17,029 nucleotides of DNA from Bacteroidota bacterium. GTDB lineage: Bacteria; Bacteroidota; Bacteroidia; Bacteroidales; Marinifilaceae. The DNA lies in the NCBI GenBank assembly GCA_023400335.1, contig JAEXFF010000310.1:1-17029 (forward strand), in the 5' to 3' direction. Position 1 is the first letter of the stretch. Each line of letters begins with the position of its first letter. Of this stretch, positions 7,177 through 14,424 are shown piece after piece. Position numbers and translations under genes: made by a program. Below the pieces are notes generated by a model. The model saw only the letters and a list, made by a program, of their open reading frames with translations, was not told the origin of the DNA and did no database searches.

Positions 7177-8919
7177 TCAGGATTCTTCTGTTTTTTCCGG
7201 ATTGTGGAATTTAATGTCTTTCAGCATCATCTGTATATCGACTTTTCCCATGAATTCGTTTTCCTGAAGTGAATAACAAATGTTAAAATATTGACCGGAA
7301 TTTACTTCTTCGTATAAATATCCCATTCCGAAACCAATGCCGCTGCGGTCGTTGCAGATACGGGTATCATCCACTACAACGAGTTTTAAATGTTCATTGT
7401 TTCTTCCGACCCTGCGGGTACCAATAAAATTGGTTACATTTTCGGTCATAAAAACCGGGATGGTATTATTCGGTCCGAAAGGAGCGAATTTCTGAAGCAT
7501 ATTGTAGAGTTCAGGAGTAATATCGGAGAGTTTGATTTTCGCATCAATATTAATTTGAGGCGTTAACATATCTTCATTGATCGTTTCCTGTACTATTTGC
7601 TCAAACTTCTTTTTGAAAGGTTCTATATTTTCAATTTTCAGGGTCAGGCCCGCAGCATATTTATGACCCCCGTAATTTTCCAGTAGTTCACTGCATTGAG
7701 AAATGGCGTAATAGAGATCGAATCCTTCAACGGAGCGGGCTGAACCGGTCGCCATACCATTGGATTCGGTCAGCACAATAGTAGGACGGTAAAAGGACTC
7801 GGTCAGACGGGAAGCTACAATTCCGATGACGCCTTTATGCCATTTGGGGTTGAAAAGAACAGTCGTTTTCCGGGAAGGTTCTATTTCAGAGTGGGTAATG
7901 TGAGCGATGGCTTCTTCTGTAATGTCGTGATCCAGTTTTTTCCGGCGGTCGTTGAAAATATTGATATCAGACGCGATACCATTGGCAGAGAACCGCTCAT
8001 CGGATACCAATAAGTCAACCGCTCTGTTTCCCGATTCAACCCGTCCGGCAGCATTGATCCGGGGACCGATCCGGAATACAATATCGTTTATTGTAATTTC
8101 TTTGTCAATACCGGAGACCTCAATGATGGTTTTAAGTCCTAAACTGGGTTTTTCATTTAGCTGCTGAAGCCCGTAGTGAGCCAAGATCCGGTTTTCTCCG
8201 GTAATCGGCACAATGTCACTGGCAATGCTGACACATAAAAGGTCCAGCAATTTATAAAGTTCCGACATCGGCAGATTGTGTTTCATACTGTGGGCCTGCA
8301 CCAGTTTGAAACTTACCCCGCAGCCACTGAGCCATTTATAAGGATAATTACAATCTTTTCGCTGAGGGTCCAGTACGGCAATTGCTTCCGGCAAGGAATC
8401 TCCCGGTGTATGGTGGTCGCAGATGATGATATCAACGCCTTTTTCTTTAGCATACCGGACTTTTTCCACTGCTTTTACGCCGCAGTCTGTCACTAAAATG
8501 AGGGAAAAGTCATTTTCCGCGGCATAATCTATGCCTTTTACAGATACGCCATAACCTTCCGTATATCGATCCGGGATATAGTATTCGAGATTCGAATGAT
8601 TACACTTGTTTTTGAGATATTTATAAAGTAAAGCTACAGCAGTGGTACCGTCTACATCGTAATCTCCGTATATTAAGATTTTTTCCTCTTGGGCAATCGC
8701 CTTGTCCAAACGATCTACAGCCTTATCCATATCTTTCATTAAGAACGGATCGTGAAGCATGCTGAGGGAAGGGTAGAAAAAGGCCTGTGCTTTTTCTGCT
8801 GTGTCTATATCCCTTTGCAACAGAAGGTTTGCAATAACGGGGGGACAATTTAATTTATGTGCTAGTTCTGATATTTTATTTTCCTCCGGGGGAGTGTTTA
8901 TAACCCATCTTTTTTTCAT
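7177..8919 (-). CDS. recJ: Single-stranded-DNA-specific 5'-3' exonuclease RecJ
   Basis: The 580-residue protein is RecJ, which resects 5' ends during RecF-pathway repair and degrades single strands in mismatch and base-excision repair. The DHH phosphoesterase core has GDYDVDG (85-91), the DCG at 145-147, CDHHTPGD (168-174) and SIASDIVP (231-238). The DHHA1 part carries WHKGVIGIVASR (360-371) and GGHKYAAG (417-424), and an OB-fold part follows FAPFGPNNTIPVF (478-490). The ATG at 8919 is preferred over an in-frame TTG at 8934, because GGAAAAAAG lies at a suitable distance before it and the protein then begins MKKRWV. It is followed 14 bases later by recR. An exact TAnnTTTG promoter box (8970-8977) lies about 50 bases upstream. 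Confidence 0.96.
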   Translation of the reverse strand: MKKRWVINTPPEENKISELAHKLNCPPVIANLLLQRDIDTAEKAQAFFYPSLSMLHDPFLMKDMDKAVDRLDKAIAQEEKILIYGDYDVDGTTAVALLYKYLKNKCNHSNLEYYIPDRYTEGYGVSVKGIDYAAENDFSLILVTDCGVKAVEKVRYAKEKGVDIIICDHHTPGDSLPEAIAVLDPQRKDCNYPYKWLSGCGVSFKLVQAHSMKHNLPMSELYKLLDLLCVSIASDIVPITGENRILAHYGLQQLNEKPSLGLKTIIEVSGIDKEITINDIVFRIGPRINAAGRVESGNRAVDLLVSDERFSANGIASDINIFNDRRKKLDHDITEEAIAHITHSEIEPSRKTTVLFNPKWHKGVIGIVASRLTESFYRPTIVLTESNGMATGSARSVEGFDLYYAISQCSELLENYGGHKYAAGLTLKIENIEPFKKKFEQIVQETINEDMLTPQINIDAKIKLSDITPELYNMLQKFAPFGPNNTIPVFMTENVTNFIGTRRVGRNNEHLKLVVVDDTRICNDRSGIGFGMGYLYEEVNSGQYFNICYSLQENEFMGKVDIQMMLKDIKFHNPEKTEES

Positions 8920-8969
8920 TATACTTTTTTCCAATTCTGATACAAAGAAGCGGAAATTCCTTGTTATTT

Positions 8970-8977
8970 CAAAACTA
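8970..8977 (-). promoter_or_regulatory. Promoter -7 box for recJ-recR
   Basis: On the minus strand this reads TAGTTTTG, an exact match to the Bacteroidetes -7 consensus TAnnTTTG. A TTG about 16 bases further upstream may act as the -33 element, though the spacing is shorter than usual. A start a few bases downstream would give a leader of about 45 bases before the recJ ATG. Confidence 0.5.
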
Positions 8978-9066
8978 AAAAAGTATAATTTTTCAACAGT
9001 TTAAACATAAAAAAGGTATGCAGTTACAAATCAAACGAATAGATAGTTTTCTCTTTATTTTTTTAT

Positions 9067-9074
9067 TATCTTTG
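9067..9074 (+). promoter_or_regulatory. Promoter -7 box for lysS
   Basis: The sequence TATCTTTG matches the Bacteroidetes -7 consensus TAnnTTTG exactly and is followed by GCAG, a common context. A GTTTTC at 9046-9051 is the nearest -33-like element, at short spacing. The box lies 63 bases before the lysS ATG, in the 218-base divergent region shared with recJ. Confidence 0.6.
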
Positions 9075-9137
9075 CAGTCCCGGAAAGGAATGTGGAAATT
9101 AATGTACTGATAATAAATTATTTAAATTATAATAAAA

Positions 9138-10862
9138 ATGGGTTTTTCTGAATTAAGTGAACAGGAAATCATCCGCCGTAACTCTTTGGCGGAATTGGCG
9201 AAATTGGGAATAGAGGCATATCCCGCTGCAGAATTTAAGGTAACAGGCCGGGCAGCAGAGATAAAGGAAAATTTTGACGATGCCGGACCGAAACGGGAGG
9301 TTGTTATTGCCGGAAGAATGATGAGTCGCCGGATTATGGGTAAAGCCTCATTTTTTGAATTGCAGGATTCTACAGGAAAAATTCAGGTGTATGTCAGCCG
9401 GGATGATATCTCAACGGACGAAAACGCTACAGCTTATAATACTTTGTTTAAAAAGTTGATGGATATTGGGGATTTGGTTGGTGTAGAGGGGTATGTTTTC
9501 CGTACGCAAACCGGAGAAATTTCTGTACATGCCCGGAAGTTGGTTATGTTGTCGAAGTCTTTGCGTCCTTTACCTATTGTAAAGGAAAAAGACGGAAAAG
9601 TTTTCGATGCTTTTACGGATCCGGAGTTACGTTACCGGCAACGGTATTTGGATCTGATCGTGAATCCTCAGGTAAAAGAAGTGTTTGTAAAGAGAACCCG
9701 TATGATCAATGCGATTCGGGAATTTTTTAACAGTCAGGGGTATCTGGAAGTAGAAACGCCGGTTTTACAGGCTATTCCAGGAGGGGCTTCTGCCCGTCCT
9801 TTTATTACGCATCACAATGCTTTGGATATTCCTTTGTATTTGAGAATTGCAAATGAGTTGTATCTGAAAAGGTTGATTGTAGGCGGGTTTGAAGGCGTAT
9901 ATGAGTTTTCACGTAATTTCCGGAATGAAGGAATGGACAGGACACATAATCCGGAGTTTACTTGTATGGAAATATACGTGGCTTATAAAGATTATCTCTG
10001 GATGATGAATTTTACGGAAGAGATGATCGCCCGTGCAGCTATGGCTGTAAATGGTACCCTGAAAACCCGGATCGGGGATCAGGAAATCGATTTTACTCCT
10101 CCCTTCCGCCGGATCCGGATGACGGATGCCATTCTGGAATATACAGGTTATAATATTGAAAAAATGAGCGAAGAAGAGCTTTATGATGCTTGCGTAGAAA
10201 TGGGGATAGCTGTGGATAAAACGATGGGAAAAGGCAAACTGATCGATGAAATTTTTGGCGAAAAATGTGAAGGACACTATATTCAGCCTACCTTTATTTA
10301 TGACTATCCGAAGGAAATGTCCCCTCTGACAAAGAAACACAGAAGCCGTCCGGATCTGACGGAACGGTTTGAGTTGTTTGTCAACGGGAAAGAAGTTGCA
10401 AATGCCTATTCCGAGCTCAATGATCCCATCGATCAGCTGGACCGTTTTCAGCAGCAGATGAAATTGCAGGAAAGGGGAGATGACGAAGCCATGTATATTG
10501 ATTACGATTTTGTACGGGCGCTGGAATATGGTATGCCTCCGACTTCAGGTATGGGAATAGGTATCGACCGTTTGTGTATGTTCCTTACCGATAGCCCTTC
10601 TATTCAGGATGTATTGTTTTTCCCTCAGATGAAACCCGAAAAGAAGATAGCGGTAGACGGAGAAGATAAATTCGGAGAGGCAGGAGTCCCCAAAGAATGG
10701 ATAGAAGTGGTGAAAAAAGCGGGAATATTGACCGTTGAAGCCCTGAAAGGAGTAGAGAATCCCAATAAACTGCATCAGCAGCTTTGCGGAATCAACAAAA
10801 AGGAAAAACTGGGATTGACAGCGCCTTCCCAGGAGGATGTAAAAAGGTGGACAGGGAAATAA
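9138..10862 (+). CDS. lysS: Lysyl-tRNA synthetase, class II
   Basis: This 574-residue enzyme charges tRNA-Lys with lysine. The N-terminal OB-fold anticodon-binding domain spans about 55-140 ([22 protein letters not shown] region). The class II core has motif 1 around 185-215, motif 2 as [15 protein letters not shown] at 261-275, and motif 3 as [14 protein letters not shown] at 471-484. The order and the [11 protein letters not shown] that follows are typical of LysRS. After that point the protein carries about 70 extra residues (502-574) with [22 protein letters not shown], which resembles a helix-hairpin-helix module; such a tail is, to my knowledge, common in Bacteroidetes LysRS and absent from E. 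coli. The ATG has an AT-rich leader with no Shine-Dalgarno site. It is the first gene before gpsA, 71 bases apart. Confidence 0.97.
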   Translation: MGFSELSEQEIIRRNSLAELAKLGIEAYPAAEFKVTGRAAEIKENFDDAGPKREVVIAGRMMSRRIMGKASFFELQDSTGKIQVYVSRDDISTDENATAYNTLFKKLMDIGDLVGVEGYVFRTQTGEISVHARKLVMLSKSLRPLPIVKEKDGKVFDAFTDPELRYRQRYLDLIVNPQVKEVFVKRTRMINAIREFFNSQGYLEVETPVLQAIPGGASARPFITHHNALDIPLYLRIANELYLKRLIVGGFEGVYEFSRNFRNEGMDRTHNPEFTCMEIYVAYKDYLWMMNFTEEMIARAAMAVNGTLKTRIGDQEIDFTPPFRRIRMTDAILEYTGYNIEKMSEEELYDACVEMGIAVDKTMGKGKLIDEIFGEKCEGHYIQPTFIYDYPKEMSPLTKKHRSRPDLTERFELFVNGKEVANAYSELNDPIDQLDRFQQQMKLQERGDDEAMYIDYDFVRALEYGMPPTSGMGIGIDRLCMFLTDSPSIQDVLFFPQMKPEKKIAVDGEDKFGEAGVPKEWIEVVKKAGILTVEALKGVENPNKLHQQLCGINKKEKLGLTAPSQEDVKRWTGK

Positions 10863-10884
10863 CTTTGAGATTTCAGATGTATGT

Positions 10885-10918
10885 TTTACGATTAAAGTCG
10901 TAAATTGCAGATCGTAAA
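10885..10918. repeat. TCGTAAA inverted and direct repeat in the lysS-gpsA gap
   Basis: TTTACGA (10885-10891) and TCGTAAA (10898-10904) form a 7-bp inverted repeat with a 6-base loop, and a further TCGTAAA occurs at 10912-10918, 14 bases after the previous copy. There is no T run, so it is not a clear terminator. It may be a fragment of a dispersed intergenic repeat or a site bound by a regulator. Confidence 0.4.
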
Positions 10919-10933
10919 TATAAACCTATTATC

Positions 10934-11935
10934 ATGGAACTACCAGAAAAACCCAGATTAGGTATTGTCGGAGGAGGAAGTTGGGCTACGGCTATAGCCA
11001 AAATATTGACGGAAACAAATGACCATATCAATTGGTTTATGCGGAATTTCGATACCATCAAAGCTTTCCGGGCTTTGAGTCATAATCCGCGTTATCTTTG
11101 TGAGGTCGAATTTGATCTCTCTAAAATCACCTTTACCGATGATATAAATAAACTGATCGGCATGTGTGATGTCATCATTTTTGCCATCCCCAGTGCTTTC
11201 TTGAAAAATGTGACAGCAAATATAACTGTTCCGTTAAAGAAGAAAGTTGTCGTTTCAGCTATCAAAGGATTAATACCCGATGATAATATGATTATCGGGG
11301 AATTTTTTAATCATTATTTCGAGGTACCTTTGGAGCAAATTGTGATTATTTCCGGTCCTTGCCATGCTGAAGAAATTGCATTAGAGCGTTTGTCTTACCT
11401 GACTTTTGCCAGCAATGACCTGAAGGTTGCCCGTCAAGTCGCCCAGACTTTCGATTGCCATTATGTGAAGACCAGTATTTTGGATGATATTTACGGGACG
11501 GAATATTCTGCGGTATTGAAAAATGTGATTGCCATTGCGGCCGGGATTTGTCACGGACTGAGATATGGAGATAATTTTCAGGCGGTACTGATCTCCAATG
11601 CAATACAGGAAATCGAACGTTTTGTAGCGGCAGTTCATCCCATACACCGGGATATAAAAAGTTCCGCTTATCTGGGGGATTTGCTGGTAACTGCTTATTC
11701 TCAATTCAGCCGGAACCGGACTTTTGGAACGATGATAGGGAAAGGGTATTCCGTAAAATCAGCACAGATGGAAATGCTCATGATTGCTGAGGGGTATTTT
11801 GCTGTAAAGGGAATCAAAGAAATCAACGAACATTACAATGTACACATGCCGATTACCAATGCAGTGTATAATATTTTATATGAACGGATCAGTCCTACTA
11901 TGGAAATCCGTCTGCTGACGGAAGAGTTGAGGTAG
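10934..11935 (+). CDS. gpsA: Glycerol-3-phosphate dehydrogenase [NAD(P)+], GpsA
   Basis: The 333-residue cytoplasmic enzyme reduces dihydroxyacetone phosphate to sn-glycerol 3-phosphate, the backbone of phospholipids. The nucleotide-binding Rossmann motif is LGIVGGGSWATAIA (9-22). Lys111 in SAIKGL, Lys196 in AVLKNVIAIAAG and Asp249 in YLGDLLVT are the expected active-site residues. The family segment usually written GPSFAEE reads GPCHAEE here (141-147), and the SRNRTFG segment (259-265) binds cofactor and substrate. Length matches the family. It follows lysS on the same strand and precedes a Gate-domain membrane protein by 41 bases, so the genes may be cotranscribed. The leader is AT-rich with no Shine-Dalgarno site. 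Confidence 0.95.
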   Translation: MELPEKPRLGIVGGGSWATAIAKILTETNDHINWFMRNFDTIKAFRALSHNPRYLCEVEFDLSKITFTDDINKLIGMCDVIIFAIPSAFLKNVTANITVPLKKKVVVSAIKGLIPDDNMIIGEFFNHYFEVPLEQIVIISGPCHAEEIALERLSYLTFASNDLKVARQVAQTFDCHYVKTSILDDIYGTEYSAVLKNVIAIAAGICHGLRYGDNFQAVLISNAIQEIERFVAAVHPIHRDIKSSAYLGDLLVTAYSQFSRNRTFGTMIGKGYSVKSAQMEMLMIAEGYFAVKGIKEINEHYNVHMPITNAVYNILYERISPTMEIRLLTEELR

Positions 11936-11976
11936 AGAATTGAAGAATTTGGGTGTTTAACATAAATTGACGACTT

Positions 11977-12924
11977 TTGATTAAAGAACGTATTTTCGGT
12001 TGTATAAAAAAAGCCTTACCGGTAGCTTTGAAAACTTCTTGCTGGTTTCTCAAGATTATGCTGCCGGTATCCTTTTTTGTCATGCTTTTATCTTATTTTA
12101 ATATTTTACCTTATCTGTCTTCTTTTGCGTCCCCTTTGTTTACCTGTCTGGGATTACCCGGAGATGCAGCTCTGGTATTTGTGACCAGTATTTTTACTAA
12201 TATTTATACTGTTATTGCGTTGATTACGACCCTGGATTTTACCGTGAGGGAAGGAGTGATACTGGCAATGATGTGTCTGATTTCCCACGGTTTTATTATC
12301 GAAACGCTGGTACAACAAAAAACCGGATCTACCGCTTTACGTATGATTGGAGTCCGCTTGGCAGGAAGTTTTGTGGCCGCCTTCTTTTTAAACGGGATAT
12401 TGCCCGTCATGCCGGAAGCCCTTTCTCAGACAGAAGTGGTGGAAGCGGGGTTTTCTGCTACCTTTTTTCATTGGCTGGAAAACAGCTTGTGGCTGTGTGT
12501 AAAAATATTCGGGATTATCGTTTCGTTGATGATTGTTCAACGTTTACTGGAAGAATTCGGGGTGTTAAAGTGGCTTTCCCACTTATTTGCTCCGCTTATG
12601 AATTTATTTGGTTTGACGGCTTCTGCTTCATTTTTATGGATATTGGGAAATACAGTGGGGCTGGCTTATGGTTCGGCTATTATGATGGATTATGCCAAAT
12701 TAGGGAAACTGGAAAGAAGAGAAGCCGATTTATTAAATCATCATCTGGCTGTTTCCCATTCTGAGGTAGAGGATCCTTTGTTGTTTATGATGATTGGTTT
12801 GCCTGTATGGTGGTTGATTCTGCCCCGCTTGGTTCTGGCCATTCTGGTCGTATGGGAAAGAAAATTGGAATGGCGTTTAAAGTATCTCTACGACAGGAGG
12901 CATTCAAAAGTGGTGAGCTGGTGA
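11977..12924 (+). CDS. Integral membrane protein with two nucleoside-recognition (Gate) domains, TTG start
   Basis: The 315-residue protein is a hydrophobic membrane protein with about eight membrane segments and two related halves of the Gate type (as in SpmA/SpmB, FeoB and nucleoside transporters). The first half has PVSFFVMLLSYF, GLPGDAALVFVTSIFTN (59-75) and MCLISHGFIIET (99-110); the second has FGLTASASFLWILGNTVG (211-228) and NHHLAVSHSEVEDPLLF (254-270). A stop codon at 11968-11970 leaves TTG at 11977 as the only usual start codon that keeps the amphipathic N-terminal segment IKERIFGCIKKALPVALK; the next ATG (12058) would cut into the first membrane segment. Transport is likely but the substrate is unknown; the domain name does not prove nucleoside binding. 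It lies 41 bases after gpsA. Confidence 0.8.
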   Translation: MIKERIFGCIKKALPVALKTSCWFLKIMLPVSFFVMLLSYFNILPYLSSFASPLFTCLGLPGDAALVFVTSIFTNIYTVIALITTLDFTVREGVILAMMCLISHGFIIETLVQQKTGSTALRMIGVRLAGSFVAAFFLNGILPVMPEALSQTEVVEAGFSATFFHWLENSLWLCVKIFGIIVSLMIVQRLLEEFGVLKWLSHLFAPLMNLFGLTASASFLWILGNTVGLAYGSAIMMDYAKLGKLERREADLLNHHLAVSHSEVEDPLLFMMIGLPVWWLILPRLVLAILVVWERKLEWRLKYLYDRRHSKVVSW

Positions 12925-12980
12925 GGGGAGTGTGGTTTTGGTAAATAACCGGTCACAGTTAATTATTCGTTTCAGGATCG

Positions 12981-12995
12981 TAATAAACTTTATTA
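12981..12995. promoter_or_regulatory. 15-base dyad upstream of the GNAT-like gene
   Basis: TAATAAA, a central C, and TTTATTA make a perfect AT-only-armed dyad 52 bases before the start codon at 13047. Such a form can be an operator, but short AT-rich dyads also arise by chance. No regulator gene is adjacent. Confidence 0.2.
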
Positions 12996-13046
12996 AAAGA
13001 GGTTACGGGAACAGGAAATAAGTCGGTGGGCTTAGTAAATTAAATT

Positions 13047-14225
13047 ATGTATACAATTACAGAAGTTAAAACGGAAAAACAAGAGGGGGAGTTTTTACAC
13101 TTACCTGTAAAACTTTATCGAAATAATGCGTATTGGATACGTCCTTTGGATAATGATATCCGCAATGTATTTGATCCGGAGAAAAATCCCTGTTTCAAAA
13201 ACGGAGAATGCAGCCGTTGGGTATTGTATAATGAAGCAGGGCATAGTGTCGGGCGGGTAGCTGCCTTTATCAACGGAAAAACCTGCCGGCTGGACAAATA
13301 TGCTGTGGGACAAATGGGCTTTTTCGAATGTATAGACGATAAGAAAGCTGCTTTTATGCTTTTCGATAAATGCCGGGAATGGCTGGAAAACAAAGGGATG
13401 GAAGCGATGGAAGGTCCTGTGAATTTTGGTGAACGGATGGAATGGTGGGGATTGTTGGTGGACGGATTCGATCAGTTTCCCAACTATGCCATGCCCTATA
13501 CGCATTCTTATTATGTGAAGTTTTTTGAAGAATACGGTTTCCGGGATTATTTCAAACAGTTTACGTACCGCAACCGTTTGGTAATGGAAAGTTTAGCTCC
13601 TGTTGTGGTATGGAAAGCCGACCGTCTGCTGAAAAATCCGGATTACACTGTTTCTACTTACCGGGAAATCGGAAAACAAAAAGCGATTGACTCTTTACTG
13701 GAAGTATATAATAAAGCTTGGAATCTGGAAGTGCATGGAGTAGACGGTATTACCCGGGAACAGGTGGAAGCTATTTATAAGAGTTTGCAACCTGTCATTG
13801 ATAAAGATCTGATTTATTTTGCTTATTTCAAAGGAAATCCCATTGGTTTTTACCTGATGTTTCCGGAGATGAATCAGGTAATCAGGCATTTAAACGGAAA
13901 GCTGAATTTTATCGGAATACTGAAATTTTTGTATTATCGTCACATAAAGAAAGTGAATGTTGCTTTAGGCCAGCTTTTCGGAGTCGTTCCCGAATTTCAG
14001 GGGAAAGGGGTCGAAGCGGCTTTAATCAAACGTTTTTGTGAAACAATTGTAGAGAGAAACAGTTGTTATAAATTTTTAGAGATGAACTGGGTGGGGGACT
14101 TTAATCCACAGATGATGCATTTAATGGACTATCTGAGTGCCAAAGTCGTGAAAACCCATATTACTTACCGTAAATTGTTCCGGGACGATATTCCTTTTGT
14201 CCGTTCTGTTGATAAAGAGAAATAG
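13047..14225 (+). CDS. GNAT-like acyltransferase family protein, function unknown
   Basis: This 392-residue soluble protein has no signal peptide. The C-terminal third contains a GNAT acetyl-CoA loop-like stretch, LFGVVPEFQGKGVEAALIKRF (two parts: LFGVVPEFQ and GKGVEAALIKRF, about residues 311-331), after the strand FAYFKGNPIGFYLMFPE. The N-terminal half has AGHSVGRVAAFIN, strongly reminiscent of a GNAT beta strand pair, and then MEGPVNFGERMEWWGLLVDGF (split as EGPVNFGE and WWGLLVDGF, about 121-140), a signature I associate with a conserved uncharacterised bacterial family related to E. coli YghO. The whole may be a tandem GNAT. Substrate is unknown. It follows the Gate protein by 122 bases and is the last gene of the plus-strand run, facing recQ. 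Confidence 0.75.
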   Translation: MYTITEVKTEKQEGEFLHLPVKLYRNNAYWIRPLDNDIRNVFDPEKNPCFKNGECSRWVLYNEAGHSVGRVAAFINGKTCRLDKYAVGQMGFFECIDDKKAAFMLFDKCREWLENKGMEAMEGPVNFGERMEWWGLLVDGFDQFPNYAMPYTHSYYVKFFEEYGFRDYFKQFTYRNRLVMESLAPVVVWKADRLLKNPDYTVSTYREIGKQKAIDSLLEVYNKAWNLEVHGVDGITREQVEAIYKSLQPVIDKDLIYFAYFKGNPIGFYLMFPEMNQVIRHLNGKLNFIGILKFLYYRHIKKVNVALGQLFGVVPEFQGKGVEAALIKRFCETIVERNSCYKFLEMNWVGDFNPQMMHLMDYLSAKVVKTHITYRKLFRDDIPFVRSVDKEK

Positions 14226-14265
14226 AGCAGTCCGTTGAAGGAGACAGAAGATTACTTCTTCAGGA

Positions 14266-14343
14266 GAAAATAAAACACTTCGCTGATAAAGGAATTCCGG
14301 ATTTGTTTATGGGACAGGACCGGGATTCTATTTATCAGCGAAG
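14266..14343 (-). terminator. Hairpin terminator downstream of recQ
   Basis: CTTCGCTGATAAA (14278-14290) and TTTATCAGCGAAG (14331-14343) are exact 13-base inverted repeats. Inside them, AATTCCGG (14293-14300) can pair with CCGGGATT (14320-14327) with one G-U pair, giving a long stem with a 19-base loop. Read on the minus strand, the stem is followed by TGTTTTATTTTC, a T-rich tail. The hairpin starts 82 bases after the recQ stop, which suits recQ; it may also stop plus-strand transcripts, though no T tail is seen on that side. Confidence 0.6.
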
Positions 14344-14424
14344 CGTCAGACAGAATGAGATAGGGTAAACTCTTATTTACCGGATAGCTTGTCAAAGGAT
14401 AATCCTTTTCTTGCTGATTCGATT

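Noticed and set aside
8920..8934. TTG start for RecJ five codons upstream
   Set aside because: The ATG at 8919 has a better leader (GGAAAAAAG) and gives a normal RecJ N-terminus.
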